Source: Blastococcus sp.
Lineage (GTDB): Bacteria > Actinomycetota > Actinomycetes > Mycobacteriales > Geodermatophilaceae
Length of the DNA: 5,651 bases
Assembly: GCA_025963345.1 (NCBI GenBank)
Contig: JAOPUS010000272.1
Span: 1 to 5,651, forward strand
Direction: 5' to 3'
In this document: in pieces, positions 1 through 5,651 of the stretch
Numbering within the stretch: the first letter of the stretch is position 1
Layout of the letters: every line of letters starts with the position of its first letter
The notes under the pieces: model-generated
Seen by the model: only the letters and a program-made list of their open reading frames with translations
What the model was told of the DNA's origin: nothing
Databases searched by the model: none
Made by a program: the position numbers and the translations under genes

Positions 1-1423
1 GCAGCTCGGCGAGCTGCTCCTCGGGCAGCTCGCGCGCGGTGGTGATGCCGCGTTCCTTCTGGACGGCGGCCAGCTGGTCGGCCGGCAGCAGGGTGATCGG
101 CGTCCCGTCGTGGACGAAGTTCTCCAGTGCGCCGAGGCTCGTGCCCGGGACGGCCAGGGCCAGCCCGGAGCGCTCGGTGTAGTTGATCAGCCGGTTGCGC
201 AGGCTGAGGTCGAGCAGCGAGTTCTTCCACTGCTGCACCCGCGCCGGGGCCTCGGGCCTGTTCGACGGCGCCGGTGCCGGAGGCTCCACCCGGGTCGGCG
301 CGCTGTGCAGCGCCGGCCGGTACTCCACGACCTGCAGGACGCCACTGGTGTCCCGGGCCCGCGCAGGCAGCGGGAAGATGCCGTCGCGGCGGGCGCGGTG
401 GACGTCGGTGACGCCGAGGATCCGGTCGAGCTCGCCGGTCAGCCAGCCGGTGTAGGCCGGGCGGTGCAGGTCGGCGCCCGGCTCGCCCATGGACGTGAGC
501 AGGGTGGTCTCGACCAGGCCGATCAGCCCGAGGTCGACCAGGTTGACCAGCGGGGCGGCGTCGGTGGTGGCGGCGCTCTCGGCGCTGCGCTCCTCGCGCC
601 AGTAGCCGAGGAAGGCGTGTGCTTCCCCCTCCCGCCCGCCGACCCCGCCGGCCAGCCAGAGCAGCGGCCGGATGCCGGCCTGCTCCAGGGCGGCGGCCAG
701 GACGACGACGGTGTCCAGCGGCGTGCCGACCCGCCAGGTGAGGACGTCGCCCGGCGAGCGGACCTGCTGGCCGAGGTCGGACCAGGACAGCGGCGGCTCG
801 CTGTAGCGGATGCCGCGGCCCTGCATGACCTGCGCGATCGCCTGCACGACCTCGTCGACCCGCTCGGGGGTGGCCGAGTAACCGACGAGCGCACCGCTGC
901 CGGTCTTCTGCTCCAGCAGACCGGCGGCCTCGCTCACCAGCGCGGTGACCGCCGGGTGGTTGGGCATGACGTAGGCGGCGAGCATCTCCAGCGCCAGTGG
1001 CAGGGGAGTGGCCAGCCACTGCTGGGCGGCGAGCACCTGGACGACGCGGCTGCCTTCGCCGAGCAGCTCGCCGTCGGCCTCGACCTCGACGTCGATGACA
1101 CCCGGGCGCTGCTCCTCGACGTGCAGCATCGCGGCGGGGTCCATGACCAGGCCGAGGTCGGTGAGCACCGTCGTCCGGCCCTCGTCGAGGTCGGCCAGCA
1201 GCTCGACGGTCTGCGCGATCGGGCCCTCGGCGTCGCGGACGCTGAGCCGCACGGTCGCGGCCCGCACCGGGCCGCCGAAGTTCGTGATCGCCAGTCGGGA
1301 CACGACAGGCACGCGGTTGTGGGCGAGCGCGTAACTGAGGACCGGCGTGGACGTGATCTCGATGGAGACCGCCGCCCGCGGGGCGATGACGTCGCCCACC
1401 TGGATGTCGGCAGTGCTCTCCAT
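1..1423 (-). CDS. DUF4011-type large helicase, N-terminal 474 residues (3' end beyond window)
   Basis: The frame is open from an ATG at 1423 to the window edge, so only the N-terminus is seen. An in-frame TAG at 1435-1433 makes this ATG the first possible start. Residues about 1-135 look beta-rich. Residues about 145-280 resemble the transglutaminase-like region that precedes DUF4011 in this family: YVMPNHPAV near 151, GRGIRYSEPP near 202, then GTPLD (233-237) and AHAFLGYW (268-275). From memory, relatives read GTCLD here, so the presumed nucleophilic Cys is Pro235, while His269 is kept. A Pro-rich linker (about 378-393) leads to WKNSLLDLSLRNRLINY (399-415), the hallmark of the DUF4011 start. 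Family members are usually very long and continue into superfamily 1 helicase motifs, often a Vsr-like nuclease and DUF3320; none of that is visible here. A DUF4011-helicase-Vsr protein (Hhe) has been reported as antiphage, so a role in defence or nucleic-acid processing is inferred. The gene is separated from the metabolic operon by 221 bp. Confidence 0.85.
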   Translation of the reverse strand, partial: MESTADIQVGDVIAPRAAVSIEITSTPVLSYALAHNRVPVVSRLAITNFGGPVRAATVRLSVRDAEGPIAQTVELLADLDEGRTTVLTDLGLVMDPAAMLHVEEQRPGVIDVEVEADGELLGEGSRVVQVLAAQQWLATPLPLALEMLAAYVMPNHPAVTALVSEAAGLLEQKTGSGALVGYSATPERVDEVVQAIAQVMQGRGIRYSEPPLSWSDLGQQVRSPGDVLTWRVGTPLDTVVVLAAALEQAGIRPLLWLAGGVGGREGEAHAFLGYWREERSAESAATTDAAPLVNLVDLGLIGLVETTLLTSMGEPGADLHRPAYTGWLTGELDRILGVTDVHRARRDGIFPLPARARDTSGVLQVVEYRPALHSAPTRVEPPAPAPSNRPEAPARVQQWKNSLLDLSLRNRLINYTERSGLALAVPGTSLGALENFVHDGTPITLLPADQLAAVQKERGITTARELPEEQLAEL

Positions 1424-1424
1424 G

Positions 1425-1430
1425 TCACCT
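1425..1430 (-). promoter_or_regulatory. Possible ribosome binding site of the DUF4011 gene
   Basis: The minus strand reads AGGTGA immediately before the ATG at 1423. The AGG core is only 4 bases from the start codon, closer than usual, so the site may be weak. It is nevertheless the only purine-rich match near the first permitted start, and an in-frame stop at 1435-1433 rules out a longer protein. An in-frame GTG at codon 9 is an alternative start, but I see no better ribosome binding site in front of it. Confidence 0.35.
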
Positions 1431-1441
1431 GTCTACCGGGT

Positions 1442-1457
1442 CGGACGGATCGGTCCG
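1442..1457. repeat. Short inverted repeat upstream of the DUF4011 gene
   Basis: CGGAC at 1442-1446 and GTCCG at 1453-1457 form a perfect 5-bp inverted repeat around a 6-base centre, ending 19 bases before the ATG at 1423. It could be a leader hairpin or a small operator half-site pair. In DNA this GC-rich a 5-bp repeat is also expected by chance, so the call is weak. Confidence 0.2.
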
Positions 1458-1527
1458 CTCATGCTCCCCGACGGGAGGGGCGGATGTGACGCCTGCGGCG
1501 GTTCGATGCCCGGGATCACAGGTCTGT

Positions 1528-1567
1528 CATCGGATGCCGGTGTCGTCGACGTCGACAGCTGCCGATG
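1528..1567 (-). terminator. Imperfect hairpin with nested palindrome, possible factor-independent terminator
   Basis: CATCGG (1528-1533) pairs with CCGATG (1562-1567). Inside, GC (1536-1537) can pair with GC (1558-1559), and TGTCG (1541-1545) pairs with CGACA (1553-1557), giving a 40-base stem with small bulges. The inner part overlaps a perfect 12-bp palindrome, GTCGACGTCGAC, at 1545-1556. The structure lies about 80 bases after the amidohydrolase stop, a suitable place to end the operon. No T-run follows on the minus strand; actinobacterial terminators often lack one, but this keeps confidence low. A regulator binding site is the alternative. Confidence 0.3.
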
Positions 1568-1644
1568 GCGGGACGCCACGGTGGCCGGCAGGCCGCCTCG
1601 CTTCTTCGTGACTCAGCGTGCTGCGGGCAGGAGACGCGGCCCGG

Positions 1645-3060
1645 TCACCGGCCGACCATCGACCGCCACTCGCGGTGGGCGAACCGATCGGTACCGGCTC
1701 GAGCGGCCAGACCGGCGGCGGCCGCGGCCGAGCGGGACCGCACCTCGGCCTCGTCCACCGTCACCAGGTGACCGTCGTCGACGACGAGACGGCCGTCGAC
1801 GTACACGCGCTCGACCTCGTCGCCGCGCTGGCTGTAGACCAGCGAGGACACGGCCGAGTGCACCGGCGTGGTGCAGAGGTTGGTCATGTCGAGCACCACG
1901 ACGTCGGCCCGCTTGCCGACCTCGAGCGAACCGACGGCATGCTCCAGCCCCAGCGCGCGGGCCCCGTCGATGGTCGCCATCTCCAGTGCCTTCTCAGCGG
2001 TCATGATCTCCGGGTCGCGGTGCACTCCCTTGTGCAGCAGCGCGGCGAACTTCATCGCCTGCAGCATCGAGTGGTTCGACGACGACGCCGGGCCGTCCGA
2101 CGCGAGGCCGACCGTGATCCCGCGCCGGTGCATCGCCGGCACCGGTGCGAACCCCGATCCGAGGTAGAGGTTCGAGCACGGGTTGTGCGACACCTTCGTG
2201 TCCGATTCCTGGATCAGATCCAGGTCGGCCACGTCGACCTGCACGCAGTGCGCTGCGAGGAGGTCGGGTCCCAGCAGCCCGGTGTGCGCGGCGAACGGAA
2301 CGTCGCGCATCCCGAACCGCCGCATCGACTCCTCGACGTCGAACGGCGACTCGGACAGATGCATGGTCACCAGCGCGCCGGTCCGATCCGCCAGTGCGCG
2401 GGTCTCCCGCAGAGTCGCCTCGTCCACCGTCCAGCTCATGCACGGGGCCAGTGCCGCGGTGACCCGCGAGCCCGGACGGTTCCACTCGGCGATCAGCCGC
2501 TCGGCGTCGCTCAGCGCCGCGTCCAGCGGCTCGACCAGTTCCGGCGGCGCCCCCACGTCGGCGCCCGCGGTCATGTATCCCCGCGCCATGACCCCGCGGA
2601 TACCGACGTCCGACATCGCCGCGGCCACTGCGTCGCCGAGCCCGTCCCGCGGGTGCACGTACATGAAGTCGAGCAGCGTCGTCGTCCCGGTGGTGAGCGC
2701 CTCCGCGCAGCCGTGCAGCGCCGCGGCGTAGCAGTCCTCGGGCGTCAGCTGCACCGCGGAGGGGCCGGTCATCGTCAGGAACCAGTCCGAGAGCACCCGG
2801 TCGTCGCCCAGTCCCTTGAGCAGGGTCTGGAACAGGTGGGTGTGGGTGTTGACGAAGCCCGGCAGCACCACCCGCCCGGCACAGTCGATGACGTCGGCGC
2901 CGGGATGCGCGGCCAGCACCTCCGCCGTCGGCCCGACGGCCAGCAGGGACTCCGAGAAGGCGACCGCCCCGTCGGCCAGCACCCGCCGGGCGCCGTCCAT
3001 CGTGATGACGGTCGCGCCGGAGAGGACCGTGACGGTCTCCGAAGGCCCCCGGTCGGTCAC
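1645..3060 (-). CDS. Metal-dependent amidohydrolase, SsnA/AtzA/MTA-deaminase type
   Basis: A complete 471-residue member of the amidohydrolase superfamily, probably cytosolic (no signal peptide seen). A short N-terminal beta domain is followed by PGFVNTHTHLFQ, giving metal ligands His73 and His75. HLSE (234-237) provides metal ligand His234 and the general acid/base Glu237, AHCV gives His271, and SDGPAS gives metal ligand Asp322; a beta segment ending in VGKRADVVVLD (361-371) closes the fold. This HxH...HxxE...H...D set matches deaminases acting on cyclic amidines, such as methylthioadenosine/S-adenosylhomocysteine deaminase, 8-oxoguanine deaminase, guanine deaminase and atrazine-type hydrolases. 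The exact substrate cannot be read from sequence. The start is GTG and its first four bases, GTGA, include the stop of the hydroxylase large subunit, so translation is probably coupled; no good separate ribosome binding site is seen. Its position after a molybdenum hydroxylase recalls the E. coli ssnA-ygfM-xdhD cluster and supports a role in purine or other N-heterocycle breakdown. Confidence 0.93.
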   Translation of the reverse strand: MTDRGPSETVTVLSGATVITMDGARRVLADGAVAFSESLLAVGPTAEVLAAHPGADVIDCAGRVVLPGFVNTHTHLFQTLLKGLGDDRVLSDWFLTMTGPSAVQLTPEDCYAAALHGCAEALTTGTTTLLDFMYVHPRDGLGDAVAAAMSDVGIRGVMARGYMTAGADVGAPPELVEPLDAALSDAERLIAEWNRPGSRVTAALAPCMSWTVDEATLRETRALADRTGALVTMHLSESPFDVEESMRRFGMRDVPFAAHTGLLGPDLLAAHCVQVDVADLDLIQESDTKVSHNPCSNLYLGSGFAPVPAMHRRGITVGLASDGPASSSNHSMLQAMKFAALLHKGVHRDPEIMTAEKALEMATIDGARALGLEHAVGSLEVGKRADVVVLDMTNLCTTPVHSAVSSLVYSQRGDEVERVYVDGRLVVDDGHLVTVDEAEVRSRSAAAAAGLAARAGTDRFAHREWRSMVGR

Positions 3061-5378
3061 GCCGTCGTGCCCGCGGCCTGAAGGAGCCCCCAGACGGTCG
3101 CCGGCTTCAGCGGGGTCCGGGTGACCGTCACCCCCAGGTGCTCGATCGCGTCGGCGACGGCGTTGGCGACCGCGGTGTGTCCCCCGATCGCGCCGCCCTC
3201 GCCCATGCCCTTGACGCCCAGCGGGTTCAGCGGCGACTTCGTCTCCAGGTGCCCGATCTCCACGTTGGGGATGTCGAGGCTGCCGGGCATCAGGTAGTCC
3301 ATGAAGGACGTCGACTGCGGCTGACCGTCGGGCGCGTAGACCAACTCCTCCAGCAGGGCTCCGCCGAGGCCCTGCGCGACCCCGCCGACGATCTGCCCCT
3401 CCGCGTTGCGCGGGTTGATGATCGTGCCGGCGTCGTTGACGACGACGTACCGGGTGACCGCGGTGACGCCGGTGTCCGGGTCGACCTCGGCCTCGGCGAT
3501 GTGGATGCCGTAGGAGTAGGGCGCCTTCATGGTCTCGAAGTACTGCACCGACTCGAGATCGGGCTCCATCCCCTCCGGGCGGTTGCCACCCGGGCTCGCG
3601 GCGGCGGCGACCTGGGCCCAGGTCACTGACGACGCCGGGACGCCCTTGACGGAGAAGGTGCCCTCGTCGAGCACCAGGTCGTCCGGGTCGGCCTCGAGCA
3701 GGTGGGCGGCCAGCTCCCGCGCCTTCTCCCGCACCTTCGTCGCGGCCATGACCACCGACGTCCCGGCCATGACAGCGTTGCGGCTGGCGTAGGTGCCCAT
3801 GCCGTGGGCCAGCCGGCCGGTGTCGCCGAACACGACCTTGATCGAGTCGTGCGGCACCTGGAGCTCGTCGGCGGCGATCTGGGCCAGCATCGTGCCCGTG
3901 CCCTGGCCCTGCGGGGCGGCACCGGAGTTGATGGTGACCTCGCCGGTGGCATCGACGCGGACGCTGCCGCCCTCGAAGGGCCCGGTGCCGCTCAGCTGGT
4001 GGTAGACGCAGATGCCCAGGCCGATGAGCCGGCCCTCCTCGCGGGCGGCCTGCTGACGCGCGGCGAAACCGGCGTAGTCCGCCATGTCGAGTGCCTTCTC
4101 GAACGCCGCGGGGAAGTTCCCGCTGTCCAGGACGACGGCGGCCTCGAGGGAGACCAACCCCGTGTCGTAGGGGAGCTCCTCCGGCGTGAGCAGGTTCATC
4201 CGGCGCAGCTCGGCCCGGTCCATGCCGAGCTCACGCGCGACGATGTCCAGCAGCCGTTCCCGCGCGAAGGTGGCCTCCGGAGCCCCCGCGCCGCGGTAGG
4301 CCGAGGCGGGGGCCTTGTTCGTGGAGGCACAGACCGCCTCGACCCGGTAGGCCGGCACGCGGTAGATCCCGGCGAGGCTCGTCCCGGCCAGCGATGCGTT
4401 CACCAGCCCGAGCGGGCGCTGGTAGGCGCCGCAGTCGGTGATGTGGCGGGCCCGCAGGCCGAGGATCGTCCCGTCGTTCCTGAGCGCGATCTCCACCTCG
4501 TGGATCTGCTCCCGGGAGTGGGCGATGGTCAGGAAGTGTTCGTTGCGGTCCTCGATCCACTTCACCGGCCGGCCGACGCGGCCCGCGGCGAAGGGCACCA
4601 GGAAGTCCTCGGGATAGAAGTCGGCCTTGATCCCGAACCCGCCGCCGATGTCGGGGATGACCACCCGGATCGAGCGCGCCGGAACGCCGAGCATCCCGGC
4701 CAGCACCGTGCGCACCGTGTGCGGCCACTGCGTGGAGTCCCACACCGTCATCTCGCCGGTGACGGGGTCGCGGTGCCCGACGACGCCTCGGGTCTCCATC
4801 GGGATGCCGGTGTAGCGCTGCATGTCCAGCCGCTCGCGGATCACCCGGTCGGCGGAGGCGAAGGCGGCCTCGACGTCCCCGTTCTCGTAGACGATCGTCG
4901 CCGCCACGTTGTCAGGAGCGTTCTCGTGCAGCGTCGGCGCGCCCGGCTGGATCGCCGCGTAGGCGTCGACCACCGCCTCGAGCGCTTCGTACTCGACCTC
5001 GATCAGCTCGAGCGCGTCCTCGGCGAGGTGCCGGCTCTCCGCGACGACGACGGCGATCCCTTCCCCGACGTAGCGGACGGTGTCGGTGGCCAGCGGGTAC
5101 TGCGGGGCGGGACGGAAGGAGTCCGGCGCGTAGAAGGCCGGGATGCCGGGCGGCTCCGGCCCCAGGTCCGCGGCGGTGAAGACGTCCAGGACGCCGGGCG
5201 TCCCACGGACGGCGCTGACGTCCACCGACAGCAGCCGGGCGTGCGCGTGCGGGCTGCGCAGCACGGCCATGTGCAGCAGTTGCGGGAAGCGGATGTCGTC
5301 GACGTAGGCGGCCTCGCCGCGCAGCAGTCGCGGGTCCTCCAGGCGGTTGACGCTGGCTCCGACCATCTTGACGCCCAT
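3057..5378 (-). CDS. Molybdenum hydroxylase large subunit (xanthine dehydrogenase / CoxL-like family)
   Basis: A complete 773-residue molybdopterin-cytosine-dinucleotide-binding subunit, the usual length for the family. Residues about 1-130 are the aldehyde oxidase/xanthine dehydrogenase a/b hammerhead domain (RLEDPRLLRGEAAYVDDI near 12). Two Mo-cofactor-binding domains follow: GGGFG at 245-249, the active-site loop AYRGAGAPEA at 340-349, QGQGTGT at 490-496, and GVKGMGEGG at 721-729, in which Glu727 is the expected catalytic glutamate. The loop resembles form II CoxL (AYRGAGR) rather than form I CO dehydrogenase (AYxCSFR), so CO oxidation is unlikely. The protein should hydroxylate an aromatic N-heterocycle or aldehyde at a Mo centre and pass electrons to the [2Fe-2S] subunit encoded just upstream. 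Ala346 replaces the Arg usual at that position of form II loops. The ATG follows the small-subunit TGA by one base, and the stop overlaps the amidohydrolase start by 4 bases. It is often annotated coxL, but the substrate is unknown. Confidence 0.96.
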   Translation of the reverse strand: MGVKMVGASVNRLEDPRLLRGEAAYVDDIRFPQLLHMAVLRSPHAHARLLSVDVSAVRGTPGVLDVFTAADLGPEPPGIPAFYAPDSFRPAPQYPLATDTVRYVGEGIAVVVAESRHLAEDALELIEVEYEALEAVVDAYAAIQPGAPTLHENAPDNVAATIVYENGDVEAAFASADRVIRERLDMQRYTGIPMETRGVVGHRDPVTGEMTVWDSTQWPHTVRTVLAGMLGVPARSIRVVIPDIGGGFGIKADFYPEDFLVPFAAGRVGRPVKWIEDRNEHFLTIAHSREQIHEVEIALRNDGTILGLRARHITDCGAYQRPLGLVNASLAGTSLAGIYRVPAYRVEAVCASTNKAPASAYRGAGAPEATFARERLLDIVARELGMDRAELRRMNLLTPEELPYDTGLVSLEAAVVLDSGNFPAAFEKALDMADYAGFAARQQAAREEGRLIGLGICVYHQLSGTGPFEGGSVRVDATGEVTINSGAAPQGQGTGTMLAQIAADELQVPHDSIKVVFGDTGRLAHGMGTYASRNAVMAGTSVVMAATKVREKARELAAHLLEADPDDLVLDEGTFSVKGVPASSVTWAQVAAAASPGGNRPEGMEPDLESVQYFETMKAPYSYGIHIAEAEVDPDTGVTAVTRYVVVNDAGTIINPRNAEGQIVGGVAQGLGGALLEELVYAPDGQPQSTSFMDYLMPGSLDIPNVEIGHLETKSPLNPLGVKGMGEGGAIGGHTAVANAVADAIEHLGVTVTRTPLKPATVWGLLQAAGTTA

Positions 5379-5379
5379 G

Positions 5380-5651
5380 TCAGCGCTCCCAGCTCTGGTC
5401 AGCGGCCTGGACCGAGCGCACGATGCCCTGGTAGCCGGTGCACCGGCAGAGGTTGCCCGACAGTGCGTGCCGGATCTCGTCCTCGCTGGCGCCGTGCTTG
5501 TCCTTCAGGAAGTCGTACGTCGTCAGCAGGATGCCCGACGTGCAGAACCCGCACTGCAGACCGTGGTTGTCCCAGAAGGCCTGCTGGATCGGGTGCAGTT
5601 CGTCGCCGTCGGCCAGGCCCTCCACCGTGGTGAGCTCGGTACCGTCGGCCT
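5380..5651 (-). CDS. [2Fe-2S] small subunit of molybdenum hydroxylase (CoxS-like), 3' part
   Basis: The frame is open to the window edge, so the N-terminus is missing; the last 90 residues are visible. They contain CGFC and CRC separated by 31 residues, the C-x2-C-x31-C-x-C pattern of the helical [2Fe-2S] domain found in CoxS, the XDH iron-sulfur subunit and aldehyde oxidoreductases. Typical context is present: LHPIQQAFWDNHGLQ before CGFC, and GYQGIVRSVQAA after CRC. The plant-ferredoxin-like domain with the first cluster would lie just beyond the right edge. The subunit carries electrons from the Mo site to an FAD subunit or other acceptor. Its TGA is one base before the ATG of the large subunit, so the two are co-transcribed and probably translationally coupled. 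An internal GTG at 5625 is not the true start because the family similarity continues upstream of it. Confidence 0.95.
   Translation of the reverse strand, partial: ADGTELTTVEGLADGDELHPIQQAFWDNHGLQCGFCTSGILLTTYDFLKDKHGASEDEIRHALSGNLCRCTGYQGIVRSVQAADQSWER
5386..5390 (-). promoter_or_regulatory. Ribosome binding site of the hydroxylase large subunit
   Basis: GGGAG on the minus strand ends 7 bases before the ATG at 5378, a good spacing for a Shine-Dalgarno sequence. It lies inside the last codons of the small subunit (Trp-Glu). It supports choosing this ATG over the in-frame Met at residue 5. Confidence 0.55.

Larger units (their letters stand above)
1424..1644. other. Intergenic region between the hydroxylase operon and the DUF4011 gene
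   Basis: This is the only sizeable non-coding stretch in the window. It should hold the end of the operon transcript and, if the DUF4011 gene is transcribed independently, its promoter. I see an imperfect hairpin at 1528-1567, a weaker 5-bp stem with a 10-base loop at 1624-1643 just after the amidohydrolase stop, and a 5-bp inverted repeat at 1442-1457. I did not find a convincing -35/-10 pair on the minus strand, any tRNA-like fold, or a transposon end. Confidence 0.7.

Noticed and set aside
934..1428. Minus-strand open frame starting at a GTG 5 bases upstream of the chosen DUF4011 start
   Set aside because: It is in a different frame, its translation is Ser/Arg/Pro-rich, and it overlaps the frame that carries the DUF4011-family motifs.
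110..1489. Plus-strand open frame of 459 codons
   Set aside because: It lies opposite the DUF4011 gene, its translation is low-complexity and rich in Arg, Gly, Asp and Ala without a recognisable domain, and the minus strand gives clear family motifs.
1485..1520. TGTGA (1485-1489) and TCACA (1516-1520) as a CRP-like operator
   Set aside because: The half-sites are 26 bases apart, far more than the 6 expected for a CRP-type dimer.
1575..1585. GCCAC-G-GTGGC palindrome
   Set aside because: A one-base centre cannot form a hairpin loop with the full stem, and the match is short for DNA of this composition.
1618..3081. Plus-strand open frame of 487 codons
   Set aside because: It is the antisense image of the amidohydrolase gene, with His/Arg/Gly-rich sequence typical of high-GC shadow frames.
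3057..5378. Identification of the operon as aerobic CO dehydrogenase
   Set aside because: The form I signature AYxCSFR is absent; the loop is AYRGAGA, and the operon continues into a deaminase-type amidohydrolase rather than CO dehydrogenase maturation genes.
3702..5633. Plus-strand open frame of 643 codons
   Set aside because: Despite its length it lies opposite the hydroxylase large subunit and the small-subunit end; it shows no domain, and long antisense frames are expected where third positions are mostly G or C.

Overview
The window is very GC-rich (roughly 70%) and codons strongly prefer G or C in the third position, which creates long spurious open frames on the opposite strand. This fits a high-GC actinomycete; I cannot name a genus from the sequence. 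All four genes I can support lie on the minus strand, so in transcription order the window reads from its right end to its left end.

Positions 5651 to 1645 hold a tightly packed metabolic operon. First comes the 3' part of a small [2Fe-2S] subunit of a molybdenum hydroxylase (xanthine dehydrogenase / CO dehydrogenase family), cut by the window edge. One base later starts the complete 773-residue molybdopterin-binding large subunit. The TGA of the large subunit overlaps the GTG start of a 471-residue metal-dependent amidohydrolase of the deaminase type (SsnA / AtzA / methylthioadenosine deaminase group). The hydroxylase has a loop similar to form II CoxL and lacks the AYxCSFR signature of true CO dehydrogenase. 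A molybdenum hydroxylase coupled to a cyclic-amidine deaminase suggests catabolism or salvage of a purine or related N-heterocycle. An FAD subunit is expected in such an enzyme but is not in the window; it may lie upstream, beyond the right edge.

Positions 1644 to 1424 are a 221-bp intergenic stretch. It contains an imperfect hairpin with a nested 12-bp palindrome, a possible terminator for the operon, and a small inverted repeat just upstream of the next gene. I found no convincing promoter.

Positions 1423 to 1 hold the first 474 residues of a second, unrelated gene. The frame stays open to the window edge with no stop. It encodes the N-terminal part of a large DUF4011-type helicase: a beta-rich region, a transglutaminase-like region and the beginning of the DUF4011 domain. 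Relatives of this architecture include a DUF4011-helicase-Vsr protein reported as an antiphage defence gene. In this copy the position where relatives, as I recall them, carry a cysteine nucleophile is a proline. This gene is the least expected content of the window.
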